Positions 1-8,221 are shown, counted from the first letter of the stretch. The stretch: DNA of 19,109 bases from CAYHWW01 sp964360145 (GCA_964360145.1 CAYHWW010000049.1:1-19109), one strand, 5' to 3'. Translations and numbers: made by a program. Notes: generated by a model not told the origin, from the sequence alone.

Positions 1-1142
1 AAAAGTATTACCTGAAAGACGTCAAAGCGGACGTCGTGAAGCAGGTTGTCAGCGATAGCTTCTGGAAAGCCGTGAGGGACCAGAACCTCCTCCCCGTGGG
101 TGCGCCCCTCATCAGCGATATTCAAAATCCTGACTTGGAGGATGCGAAGAAACTCACCTACGTGGCCAACGTCGAAGTGTTCCCCGAGATCAAGCTCGCC
201 AACCTGGGCAAAGTGAAGGTGCAGCGCCATACTGCCGTTCTGGGCGCCGACGAAGTGGAAAAAACCATCGAAAACCTCCGTCAGAACCACGCGGAAGTGA
301 CTTCATCCGAAGGCGACTCCTCCTATGAGCGCGCCGTGACGGACGGGGACACCGTGGAGATGACCTTCCTCGGTCGTCTGAACGGCCAAACCCACGACAA
401 GCTGAAGGGCGAGCGCCAGGTGGTGAAGGTTGGCGCCAAGCGCTTCCTCGATGAGCTCGAAGAGGCCCTGGTGGGTATGCGTCCTGGCCAAACCAAGAGT
501 GTTACGGTGACCTTTTCCGAAGAGTTCCCCGATGAGATGGTCGCTGGCAAGCCCGTGGAGTTCGAGGTGACCCTCCACGAGATCAAGAAGGTGCAACTAC
601 CTGCCTTGGATGACGAGTTCGCCAAGCGTTTCCAAAGCGAGAGCATCGCGGACTTGAGGGAGAAGGTCCAAAAAAGTTTGTCTGAAGAAAAAACGAACGA
701 TGCCCGTTCCCGCACCCGCGAGTCCCTCATGAGGGGCCTCTTGGAACATCACAGCTTTGAGGTCCCCACCGCCCTTGTGGACACCGAGCTCAAGAGCATG
801 GTTGATGATTTCGCCAACCGCATGCGTAAACAGGGTTTCACCGACAAAATGTTGCAAGCCGAAGTGGACCGTCGCACCGCGGAGATGCGTGGGTCCGCGG
901 TGGAGCGCGTGCGGGTGTTCCTCCTTCTTGAAAAAGTCGCTGAGCAAGCCAAGCTGGAAGTGATTGATGCGGACCTGGACCGTGAGTATGAAGGTCTCGC
1001 CAAAAACATCAGCTCCACCCTTGAACAGGTTCGGGAATTCTATGGCCGCAGCGAAGATGCGCTGCGTCGTCTGAAATATCGTTTGAAAGAAGAGAAAGTT
1101 ATTGAATACTTGATGGGGCAGGTGAAGGTCGAAGAGGCCTAA
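1..1142 (+). CDS. tig: Trigger factor, ribosome-associated chaperone and prolyl isomerase (5' end cut by window edge)
   Basis: Trigger factor binds the ribosome near the exit tunnel and helps nascent chains fold in the cytoplasm. The frame is open from base 3, upstream of the first GTG at 36, and reads residues typical of the end of the N-terminal ribosome-binding domain, so the gene starts outside the window; about 50 residues including the ribosome-docking loop are missing. An FKBP-type isomerase domain follows (roughly bases 340-590: VEMTFLGRLNG, then LVGMRPGQTKSVTVTF, then the family linker LPALDDEFAKRF). The long helical C-terminal substrate-binding domain ends with REFYGRSEDALRRLKYRL, as in known trigger factors. 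In many bacteria tig is followed by clpP-clpX; here a cyclic-nucleotide-binding protein follows after 20 bases, probably in the same operon. Confidence 0.95.
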   Translation, partial: KYYLKDVKADVVKQVVSDSFWKAVRDQNLLPVGAPLISDIQNPDLEDAKKLTYVANVEVFPEIKLANLGKVKVQRHTAVLGADEVEKTIENLRQNHAEVTSSEGDSSYERAVTDGDTVEMTFLGRLNGQTHDKLKGERQVVKVGAKRFLDELEEALVGMRPGQTKSVTVTFSEEFPDEMVAGKPVEFEVTLHEIKKVQLPALDDEFAKRFQSESIADLREKVQKSLSEEKTNDARSRTRESLMRGLLEHHSFEVPTALVDTELKSMVDDFANRMRKQGFTDKMLQAEVDRRTAEMRGSAVERVRVFLLLEKVAEQAKLEVIDADLDREYEGLAKNISSTLEQVREFYGRSEDALRRLKYRLKEEKVIEYLMGQVKVEEA

Positions 1143-1162
1143 CCCCGCCAACAGGGGGATTC

Positions 1163-1600
1163 GTGGACGATCTCATCGTAGAGCTCAAAAAGGGCGACGT
1201 GCTTTTCCAAGAAGGGGAAAGCAGCAAGGATCTCTTCATCATCCAAAAGGGCATTGTGCGAGTGTATCGCCAAGGCCCCGATGGCGCCATCTGGCCCCTA
1301 GCCCTTGTGCACTCTGGTGGCTTTGTGGGCGAAATGGCTTTTTTTGACGGGAAACCCCGTTCCGCAACGGCGGATGCCGTCACTGACGTCATCGTATTGA
1401 AGCTCGAAGCCGCGAAGCTTGAGCATGAAATCAAAAAGCTGCCACCCTGGGTGATGGTCATGGTGAAGGGCCTGGCCCAGCGTGTGCGTGAGGTCAACGA
1501 CCTCATCAAGCGTAATCGGATTATCGACGAGACCACAAAGCAAGAGTTTGAGCGCTGGAGCGCGCCCATGACCACAGGCAACGCTCCTGTAAAGAAATAG
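1163..1600 (+). CDS. Small cyclic-nucleotide-binding-domain protein
   Basis: This 145-residue protein consists almost entirely of one cNMP-binding (CAP_ED) beta-roll. The phosphate-binding cassette is visible as GEMAFFDGKPRSAT (about residues 56-69), with the Glu (57) and Arg (66) that in CAP-type domains contact the ribose and cyclic phosphate. A long helix follows (about residues 95-125), matching the C-helix, and there is no DNA-binding helix-turn-helix. It is therefore more likely a stand-alone sensor or regulatory subunit than a transcription factor. The start is GTG, 20 bases after tig and preceded by AGGGGG. It is co-directional with tig and ends 10 bases from the convergent acyltransferase-like gene. 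Ligand and partner are unknown. Confidence 0.85.
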   Translation: MDDLIVELKKGDVLFQEGESSKDLFIIQKGIVRVYRQGPDGAIWPLALVHSGGFVGEMAFFDGKPRSATADAVTDVIVLKLEAAKLEHEIKKLPPWVMVMVKGLAQRVREVNDLIKRNRIIDETTKQEFERWSAPMTTGNAPVKK

Positions 1601-1610
1601 GGCCCTTACC

Positions 1611-2228
1611 TTAGCCTTGAGTCAGTCGATCCAGGCTTTGCTTGAGGAGTTTTTTTACTTCCTTCAGATCCGAGAGCTCCTGATGGCGGGAGAGGGGCAC
1701 CGGCGCCCCAAAGGTGACCTCAATGCGATTGAAGGGGAGAGGCAGTAGCAGTCTCTCGTCCCCGCGCTTCAGGGTAATAGTCCAGCGGGCTTTGGCGTCC
1801 ACGGGGAAAAGTGGCGCTCCCGTTTCTCTGGCCAGGATGAAGGGGCCGGCCTTGGACTCTTCTCTGGGACCCGTATTGCCGTCCGCGGACAGTGCTACGG
1901 GCCTGCCGCTCTTCAGTCGATCAATGAGGCAAACCAGGGAGTGGCGCCCTCCATTGCTGAGTGAAATCTCGAAAACCTCAGGCCCAAAGGCTCGGCAGAG
2001 ACTGCCGAGCCAGTCTTTACGATCATGGGTGTTGAGCATGAGGGCAATGGGCCCACAGCTTATGGTCTGGAGGACGAGGAGAAGCCTGTCCTGCCAGAAT
2101 GTGAAAATGCCAGGGCGCCCTTCACGGAGCAGCTGCAATGAGGGCACGTCCCCCACATTCCGCAACACTGTGCGGGAAGTGAGGCAGACGAACTTGAGAT
2201 AGGCGGAGGCAATCCAGGATAGGAGCAT
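1611..2228 (-). CDS. DUF374-family protein, lysophospholipid/lipid A acyltransferase-like
   Basis: This 205-residue protein matches the DUF374 branch of the LPLAT acyltransferase superfamily. The motifs appear in order: IFTFWQDRLLLV (residues 41-52), SNGGRHSL (about 91-98), ALSADGNTGPREESKAG (about 112-128), TGAPLFPV and LPLPFNRIEVTFG. DUF374 proteins are thought to act on membrane lipids or lipid A precursors at the inner membrane; substrates are mostly untested. Relatives usually read FWHGR at the first motif; here the His is Gln46 (FWQDR), so the usual catalytic base appears to be missing. The start is well supported by GGAGGTG (2235-2241), 6 bases before the ATG. It lies on the same strand as and downstream of tRNA-Phe and converges with the cyclic-nucleotide-binding gene. 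Confidence 0.8.
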   Translation of the reverse strand: MLLSWIASAYLKFVCLTSRTVLRNVGDVPSLQLLREGRPGIFTFWQDRLLLVLQTISCGPIALMLNTHDRKDWLGSLCRAFGPEVFEISLSNGGRHSLVCLIDRLKSGRPVALSADGNTGPREESKAGPFILARETGAPLFPVDAKARWTITLKRGDERLLLPLPFNRIEVTFGAPVPLSRHQELSDLKEVKKLLKQSLDRLTQG

Positions 2229-2388
2229 GATGTTTCACCTCCCATGGTACCCCAAAATGCAAGAGAGCCGCTTGAGTCTGAGGCGGGGCATCTATCTTTT
2301 TGATTTAAGGAACACAGTTGGACTCGACCGACTTTCGTGATTTTGCGAGCTCATTTTTCGGGCTGGCGAGGCGGAGGAGGAGCCCGGC

Positions 2389-2424
2389 GACCAAGGCGTA
2401 CTTCGGTACGCCGCGTGGAGCGGG
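2389..2424 (-). other. UUCG/CGAA hairpin in the 3' flank of tRNA-Phe
   Basis: A perfect 7-bp stem (GGCGTAC/GTACGCC, 2395-2412 with a 4-base TTCG loop on the + strand) sits about 57 bases downstream of the tRNA 3' end. It is flanked by GCCCG and CGGGC, which can pair as a weaker outer stem. No T-run follows on the tRNA strand, so it does not look like an ordinary intrinsic terminator. I see no protein-coding gene in 2242-2468; this hairpin is the main structure there. Function is unknown; tRNA 3' trailer processing or a dispersed structured repeat are possible. Confidence 0.5.
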
Positions 2425-2468
2425 CGACGAACGACAACGAAGCCAGCACGGAAAAGGTGCCGCAAAAG

Positions 2469-2544
2469 TGGTGCCCGGGGACGGAATCGAACCGCCGACA
2501 CGCGCATTTTCAATGCGCTGCTCTACCGACTGAGCTACCCGGGC
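2469..2544 (-). tRNA. tRNA-Phe (anticodon GAA)
   Basis: On the minus strand a complete 76-base cloverleaf can be drawn. It has a 7-bp acceptor stem (GCCCGGG/CCCGGGC), a D-arm GCTC/GAGC, a 5-bp anticodon stem GCGCA/TGCGC with loop TTGAAAA (anticodon GAA), a variable loop GTGTC, and a T-arm with loop TTCGATT. The discriminator base is A and CCA is encoded at 2469-2471. Anticodon GAA reads both Phe codons. Confidence 0.97.
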
Positions 2545-2573
2545 AGGCACGGTAGGGTCGGTGAAGTGCACCT

Positions 2574-2602
2574 TTATTACTGGGCAGATTGCGTCATGGC
2601 AA
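2574..2602 (-). promoter_or_regulatory. Sigma-70-type promoter for tRNA-Phe
   Basis: On the minus strand a -35 box TTGCCA (2597-2602) is separated by exactly 17 bases from a -10 box TAATAA (2574-2579). This places transcription start near 2567, about 22 bases before the mature tRNA 5' end. The tRNA therefore probably has its own promoter rather than depending on the upstream gene. Confidence 0.65.
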
Positions 2603-2605
2603 TCA

Positions 2606-3178
2606 TTAATTGTCGCTGAGAGCTTCCGAAGGCGCTGATTCTTCTTGGTTTTTTTGTTCAGTCGCTTTGCTTAAAAGGGCCTCTACTCGCATAAAGTCTT
2701 TCACCGTCATGGTGCGGTAATCGTAGGCAATACCGTATTTTTTAAGGATCTGAGAGGCGGCGCTAATGCGGCGGGCCATCTCGCGCCTGTGCTCAGGGGG
2801 GACGCGCTCACCGGCGGTACGCATTTTTTTGACGGCAATATCAGGGTTTTTTTGTGGGGTCGCCTGCATGCCTTGGAGCTGGGCCTTGAGGCCCTCCACT
2901 TCAACCTTGAGGGCAGCGAGGGAATCCGTAGATTCAGGTTTTGCCTTGTTGATCGCCGCGGTGCCCGCAAGGCTTTCCAGGTATTCGTCTGCGTGGTCGG
3001 ACTCAATGACTCGTTCCTCTTCTTGGGAAACGCGGGTTTTCTTCACGTGGATGACGTGGGGGGTGCCGTCCTCTTCCGTCGCAGGAAAGATCGACCCCCT
3101 CGGCAGGGGAGATGCACTTGCAAGGGATTGAAACATAAGGACAAAAATAGCAAGGGCGGAGGCAATCAGTTGGGGCAT
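2606..3178 (-). CDS. Small exported coiled-coil protein of unknown function
   Basis: This 190-residue protein is not recognised as a known family. An N-terminal hydrophobic segment (residues 1-23, ALAIFVLMFQSLASA then SP) looks like a Sec signal peptide cleaved after ASA, although it lacks a strong positive N-terminus. The mature part is hydrophilic and charged, with a short heptad-like stretch (SLAALKVEVEGLKAQLQGM) and a basic helical segment before a Glu/Ser-rich tail. It has no cysteines and no lipobox, so a soluble periplasmic or secreted protein is likely. The ATG is preceded by GGAG 8 bases upstream. It is divergent from groES, and tRNA-Phe follows on the same strand after 61 bases. Confidence 0.75.
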   Translation of the reverse strand: MPQLIASALAIFVLMFQSLASASPLPRGSIFPATEEDGTPHVIHVKKTRVSQEEERVIESDHADEYLESLAGTAAINKAKPESTDSLAALKVEVEGLKAQLQGMQATPQKNPDIAVKKMRTAGERVPPEHRREMARRISAASQILKKYGIAYDYRTMTVKDFMRVEALLSKATEQKNQEESAPSEALSDN

Positions 3179-3218
3179 ACCCGTTCTCCAGTGACATCCA
3201 ACAAGGATGGTCAGGGTG

Positions 3219-3247
3219 CATTTATCATTTCCGACTTAATTGGTCAA
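3219..3247 (-). promoter_or_regulatory. Probable sigma-70-type promoter of the exported coiled-coil gene
   Basis: On the minus strand, TTGACC (3242-3247) and TAAATG (3219-3224) are 17 bases apart, in an AT-rich stretch about 40 bases upstream of the 3178 start. The -35 matches consensus at 5 of 6 positions; the -10 is weak. Confidence 0.4.
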
Positions 3248-3281
3248 TAATTTATTTAATTTTAGAAAGTAGGGCCTCAAC

Positions 3282-3309
3282 CTTGACACCTGAGGGCGCG
3301 GTCCCATGT
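3282..3309 (+). promoter_or_regulatory. Sigma-32-like heat-shock promoter of groESL
   Basis: CTTGACA (3282-3288) is followed after 13 bases by TCCCATGT (3302-3309). This resembles the sigma-32 consensus (CTTGAA, 13-15 bases, CCCCATnT) and the arrangement of the E. coli groE promoter. It lies about 75 bases upstream of the groES ATG. No CIRCE inverted repeat (TTAGCACTC and its complement) is visible, which argues for activation by an RpoH-type sigma factor rather than HrcA repression. TTGACA could also serve as a sigma-70 -35 box, but no good -10 sits at the right distance. Confidence 0.65.
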
Positions 3310-3388
3310 TGCGAGCAAGATTAAAGTTTGACGGATGGGCCCCAGGGGCCGTAAATCGCCGTCTACACTCGATAAAGGAGACAGCCAA

Positions 3389-3676
3389 ATGCAAGTAAGA
3401 CCTCTGCATGACCGTATTATTGTGAAGCGTGCTAACGAAGAAGAGCGCACCAAGGGTGGCATCATCATTCCCGATAATGCCAAAGAAAAACCCGCTCAAG
3501 GCGAGATCATCGCCGTGGGCAGTGGCCGCCGCGATGAGGCAGGCAAGCTTGTCGTTCTCGAAGTAAAAACAGGCGACCGCATTCTCTTCGGCAAATATGC
3601 CGGCACTGAAATCAAGATCGATGGCGACGACTTCCTCATCATGCGTGAAGAAGACGTTCTCGGCGTCGTACAATAA
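3389..3676 (+). CDS. groES: GroES co-chaperonin (Hsp10)
   Basis: This 95-residue protein is of standard GroES length. It forms the heptameric lid of the GroEL cage in the cytoplasm. It begins MQVRPLHDRIIVKR, contains the mobile loop (KGGIIIPDNAKEKPAQG, about residues 22-38) with the GroEL-contacting IIIP, and ends with a typical EEDVLGVV. The ATG at 3389 is chosen because AAGGAG lies about 8 bases upstream and the protein then aligns with the family; an earlier in-frame ATG at 3335 would add 18 unlikely residues. groEL follows after 27 bases, so the two form the usual bicistronic operon. Confidence 0.97.
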   Translation: MQVRPLHDRIIVKRANEEERTKGGIIIPDNAKEKPAQGEIIAVGSGRRDEAGKLVVLEVKTGDRILFGKYAGTEIKIDGDDFLIMREEDVLGVVQ

Positions 3677-3703
3677 TTTCCAGGATTCAAAGGAGCATTA
3701 TCA

Positions 3704-5368
<1,665 letters not shown>

Positions 5369-5375
5369 TAGGCGG

Positions 5376-5425
5376 AAAGCCGATAAGGGGCCATGGGCTT
5401 CGTTGTCGGCTTTCTAGTCTTTGTT
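5376..5425 (+). terminator. First terminator after groEL
   Basis: An 11-bp stem with one wobble pair (AAAGCCGATAA at 5376-5386, TTGTCGGCTTT at 5403-5413) has a 16-base loop and begins 7 bases after the groEL stop. A T-rich but interrupted tract follows. The stem starts with A and ends with T, consistent with intrinsic termination. Confidence 0.65.
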
Positions 5426-5449
5426 TGAGTTCCACAACCACACAGTTCA

Positions 5450-5487
5450 GGGGCGACGGTCGCAAGGCCGCCGCCCCTTTGCTTTTT
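5450..5487 (+). terminator. Second, stronger terminator after groEL
   Basis: A GC-rich hairpin (GGGGCG at 5450-5455 with CGCCCC at 5472-5477, plus an inner CGG/CCG after one mismatch) is followed directly by TTTGCTTTTT. This is a classic intrinsic terminator and the second in tandem, insulating the strongly expressed groESL operon. Confidence 0.8.
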
Positions 5488-5523
5488 GTGGCTTCGGGAT
5501 GCGCCTTGTCGTATTCCTGAGCC

Positions 5524-5952
5524 ATGGGTTCCGCGGATCTGAAAAAACTAGGTGCTGCCCTCATGGTGGCTCGAGCAGGCCCCCATGTGCTGCTTACGCT
5601 CAAGCTTGAGGGTGAGGCTTGTCAGTCCCTGGCTGCACTCTTCATCACAGCCGCGGAAGGCGCATCAGAGATCCGCGTGGAGCTCCCTGATTTCAGCGGT
5701 GCTCAGTTCCCTGTGGCGGAGCTTTGGTCCCTGTACGCTAAAGCCACCACAGGCAGCGATCGTGCCATGGTGGCCCATCCTTCGGAGAAGGAGTGGGTGG
5801 CCTCCCTCCTGCTGTCCCCTGGGCGTTTAAAGGGCCTGGGGCAGGCACTGGCGGCACTCGCCGCAGAACCCTCAGGAGTAGAGCTGGACATCGAAGCACG
5901 GGGTCGCTTCAGCTATCCCAGCAATCTCAAACTTCGATTCCAGAAGCTCTGA
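5524..5952 (+). CDS. Hypothetical protein, 142 residues
   Basis: I do not recognise this family. The protein is Ala/Leu-rich and acidic to neutral, has no signal peptide or clear membrane segment, and reads as alternating strands and helices (VLLTLKLEGEA, EIRVELPDF, GVELDIEARGRF). It could be a small single-domain cytoplasmic protein. No good ribosome-binding site precedes the ATG. The last 26 bases (5927-5952) overlap the end of the convergent glycosyltransferase gene. Base composition matches that of neighbouring genes. Its reality rests on length, composition and lack of any competing gene in 5490-5926. Confidence 0.6.
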   Translation: MGSADLKKLGAALMVARAGPHVLLTLKLEGEACQSLAALFITAAEGASEIRVELPDFSGAQFPVAELWSLYAKATTGSDRAMVAHPSEKEWVASLLLSPGRLKGLGQALAALAAEPSGVELDIEARGRFSYPSNLKLRFQKL

Positions 5953-7084
5953 GGAGGCCGAGGTAGTCGGCCTCAAGGCGTTGCACCAGGCCTGCTGCGG
6001 CGAATTCCTTGTCCGCGCGCTCTTTGGCCGCCGCGGCAAGCTTTGCGCGGTAGGAGCCGTCGTCCCGGAGGCGCTTTAGGGCCGCGGCATAGGCATCCAC
6101 GTCCCCTTTGGCGCACACGATGCCGCCACCCCCCGCGGTCTCGCCCTGGGCGTTCATTTCATCGGTGAGGTGCGTGACCACTGGCTTACGGTGGATCATG
6201 GCCTCGGCGATGTTGCAGCCGAAGGTCTCGCCGTCCCGGCGGGCATGGGCCAATACGTCAATGGTATTGTAGTAGCGCGAGAGCCGCACCGAATCCGCGG
6301 TGGCGGGCACGGCGAGGAAATGCTTGATGCCGAGTGTTCGAGCCTCTTCAATCATGTTGTGAGGGGGATTGAGCGCCACAAACCAAGTGCGGTGATCCTG
6401 CATGCGAGCCACGGCCTGCACACTGATGGGATCATGGATGCCGGGGTCAGCCCGGCCCACGCGACCGATGACGAAGGCGTCCAGGGGTATGCCCAGCTCC
6501 GTGCGCAGGTCATCGCTGGCCTCCGGTGGATCCGTCAGGTTGTACATGACCTGGGCCCGGGAGTCGTTCTTTGCCCAATGGGCCTTGTTCCCCAGCATCC
6601 AGCGGCTGACGAAGTACATGCGCTTTACGGAGGCATGATGGGGTGACGTATTTTCGATTTCGAACTGGTTTGTGGTTACGATGACCGGCACGGACTTCGC
6701 GACTGCATCAGAGGTGAGGGGTGCTTCCGCCCGGCCCGAGTAATGGATATGGAGGATGTGGGGACCAATGGAGAGGATGAGCCGTTCGAGGTCTCCATCA
6801 TTTGTGGCTACTATGACGTGGTTTTTGCCCAAGGCCGCCTCCAGGCGGGGCTGACGCAGGAAGAAGGAGTCCCAGAGTTTTTTCTTGGCCACGGCTTTGG
6901 GATGGCCCACCAATAAGCCCAAATTCACGCGCAACCAGGCGCCAAAATCCGGTCGATGTTTCTTCGCCAAGGCCCATACATCGAACTTTTCGCGATTCAA
7001 AGATCGGCAAAAAATCTCCATGGTGCGCTCGGTACCGCCGAGGCTCAGCTGGTTGCAGTAGTGTATGACCCTGATTTTACCCAA
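5927..7084 (-). CDS. Glycosyltransferase, family 4 (GT-B fold)
   Basis: This 385-residue protein has the two-Rossmann-domain layout of GT4 retaining glycosyltransferases. The N-terminal strand and Gly loop IRVIHYCNQLSLGGTER (residues 4-20) belong to the acceptor domain. The C-terminal sugar-nucleotide domain opens with FVIGRVGRADPG (about 204-215) and carries the E-x7-E motif ETFGCNIAE (286-294), whose glutamates bind the nucleotide sugar. Such enzymes build LPS, capsule or exopolysaccharide at the inner membrane, or glycosylate proteins. The start is TTG (7082-7084), preceded by AGG 7 bases upstream; the next ATG (Met22) would remove the Gly loop. It is divergent from the flagellin gene, so flagellin glycosylation is possible but not shown. 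The acceptor is unknown. Confidence 0.9.
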   Translation of the reverse strand: MGKIRVIHYCNQLSLGGTERTMEIFCRSLNREKFDVWALAKKHRPDFGAWLRVNLGLLVGHPKAVAKKKLWDSFFLRQPRLEAALGKNHVIVATNDGDLERLILSIGPHILHIHYSGRAEAPLTSDAVAKSVPVIVTTNQFEIENTSPHHASVKRMYFVSRWMLGNKAHWAKNDSRAQVMYNLTDPPEASDDLRTELGIPLDAFVIGRVGRADPGIHDPISVQAVARMQDHRTWFVALNPPHNMIEEARTLGIKHFLAVPATADSVRLSRYYNTIDVLAHARRDGETFGCNIAEAMIHRKPVVTHLTDEMNAQGETAGGGGIVCAKGDVDAYAAALKRLRDDGSYRAKLAAAAKERADKEFAAAGLVQRLEADYLGLLRASGIEV

Positions 7085-7115
7085 GATTAAACCTGTCTAA
7101 TTTAGTCAAAATGCC

Positions 7116-7167
7116 TGTGATTCCCTTGTGATGGAACTGCCTACTTCATCACACAGAGTGAATCACA
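7116..7167. promoter_or_regulatory. Nested inverted repeats of TGTGAT half-sites (possible operator)
   Basis: Two pairs of arms share almost the same centre. The outer pair is TGTGATT (7116-7122) with AATCACA (7161-7167); the inner pair is TGTGATG (7127-7133) with CATCACA (7147-7153). The four half-sites lie between the divergent glycosyltransferase and flagellin genes, just upstream of the sigma-28-like element. Half-sites resemble the CRP core TGTGA, but the spacings are not those of a standard CRP site. Confidence 0.5.
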
Positions 7168-7171
7168 CCCA

Positions 7172-7199
7172 TAAAATTTTGACGCTGACTCACCGATCT
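7172..7199 (+). promoter_or_regulatory. Sigma-28-like flagellar promoter
   Basis: TAAA (7172-7175, within TAAAATTT) and CCGATCT (7193-7199) resemble the FliA/sigma-28 consensus (TAAA, 15 bases, GCCGATAA). The spacer is one base longer than usual and the last two bases of the -10 differ. Its position about 80 bases before a flagellin start makes it a credible class-3 flagellar promoter. No sigma-54 GG-N10-GC motif was seen. Confidence 0.5.
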
Positions 7200-7268
7200 A
7201 TATCACGGGTGAAGTTACAAGGCATGGATGCTCGTGACCGCTTTAAGGATAAGGCGACAAGCTAAAAT

Positions 7269-7273
7269 AGGAG
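7269..7273 (+). promoter_or_regulatory. Ribosome-binding site deciding the flagellin start
   Basis: AGGAG directly abuts the ATG at 7274 but lies 6 bases before the ATG at 7280. The latter is therefore the likely start and gives the usual flagellin N-terminus MGFRINTN. Confidence 0.75.
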
Positions 7274-7279
7274 ATGGTC

Positions 7280-8113
7280 ATGGGATTTAGGATTAATACG
7301 AACGTGCCTTCGTTGAATTCCCAGCGGGTGCTGGCTCTTCAGAAGGCTGGATTAGAAAAAACGCTGGAGCGGCTCTCAAGCGGCCAGCGCATTAACAAAG
7401 CAGCGGATGACGCCGCCGGTCTCGCCATCAGCGAGAAATTGAAAGCGGAAATCAGGAGCATGCGCCAAGCGGGCAGGAACGCCAACGACGGCGTGTCCAT
7501 GATTCAGACCGCGGAAGGCGGAATGAACGAGGTTTCCAACATCCTCGTGCGCTTGAGGGAACTCTCCATCCAGGCAGCCAGCGATACCGTGGGTGACACG
7601 GAACGCGGCTTCACGGATAAGGAATTCCAGAACATGGTGGAGGAAGTTCAGCGTATCGCCGAAGTGACGCGCTTCAACGGCCTCAACCTGCTGAATGGCA
7701 AGGGCGGCCAACTTGAAATCCAAGTGGGCACCAGCAATAACCCCCTGCAAGACCGCATGATCTACGACAGCGGGATGAGTGATGCCACGGCTGCGAAGCT
7801 GGGCCTCATCGGTCTCAATGTGAAGAGCAAAGTGGACGCGCAAACCAATCTGGACGTCCTCGATGTGGCCATCAACATGGTCAACTCGAACCGCGCAGGT
7901 TTGGGTGCCTTGCAGAACCGCCTCACCTCCACGATCAATAACTTGAACGTGGCTGATGAGAACTTGTCCGCAGCCAATAGCCGCATCCGTGATGCGGATA
8001 TGGCGGCCGAATCTTCAGAGCTGGCGAAGTACAACATCTTGACTCAGTCCGGCGTCGCCGTGCTGTCTCAGGCCAACAACAACTCCATGATGGCTTTGAA
8101 GTTACTGGGCTAA
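7280..8113 (+). CDS. fliC: Flagellin (filament subunit)
   Basis: This 277-residue protein is a short flagellin made of the conserved D0/D1 helices and little else. The N-terminal part has MGFRINTNVPSLNSQR, LERLSSGQRINKAADDAAG (about residues 29-47) and NDGVSMIQTAEGGMNE, the family signature. The C-terminal part has LGALQNRLTSTINNL, ARIRD-like SRIRDADMAAE and the terminal helix ILTQSGVAVLSQAN. The surface-exposed variable region (about 140-185) is minimal, as in Bdellovibrio-type flagellins. It is exported by the flagellar type III system and polymerises into the filament. It is monocistronic, with a sigma-28-like promoter upstream and a large hairpin downstream. It may be one of several paralogues, so the gene symbol is generic. 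Confidence 0.95.
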   Translation: MGFRINTNVPSLNSQRVLALQKAGLEKTLERLSSGQRINKAADDAAGLAISEKLKAEIRSMRQAGRNANDGVSMIQTAEGGMNEVSNILVRLRELSIQAASDTVGDTERGFTDKEFQNMVEEVQRIAEVTRFNGLNLLNGKGGQLEIQVGTSNNPLQDRMIYDSGMSDATAAKLGLIGLNVKSKVDAQTNLDVLDVAINMVNSNRAGLGALQNRLTSTINNLNVADENLSAANSRIRDADMAAESSELAKYNILTQSGVAVLSQANNNSMMALKLLG

Positions 8114-8156
8114 TTGCGCATTTCACGACCGCGACCGCGCTTCATTCTTGCTTGAG

Positions 8157-8214
8157 CTTGTGATAACCCCGCTGCGGGACGTGCGACTTTCCGCGCGTCC
8201 CGCAGGCTCACAAG
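8157..8214 (+). terminator. Large hairpin after flagellin (probable terminator, abuts trmB start)
   Basis: A 10-bp perfect stem CTGCGGGACG (8172-8181) with CGTCCCGCAG (8196-8205) is enclosed by a second 7-bp stem CTTGTGA (8157-8163) with TCACAAG (8208-8214). No T-run follows, only TCTCTT, so termination may be partial or factor-dependent. The structure ends 7 bases before the trmB ATG. Confidence 0.55.
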
Positions 8215-8221
8215 TCTCTTA

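Noticed and set aside
2318..2571. Short open frames of 71-88 codons across the tRNA-Phe region
   Set aside because: They read through the tRNA and its hairpin flank; the tRNA structure explains the sequence and no ribosome-binding sites fit.
3330..3388. CIRCE operator before groES
   Set aside because: ACACTC occurs near 3364 but there is no matching GAGTGCTAA-type arm at 9-base spacing.
7127..7153. Single CRP binding site
   Set aside because: The half-sites TGTGA/TCACA are present but separated by 17 bases instead of 6, so a standard CRP dimer site is not supported.
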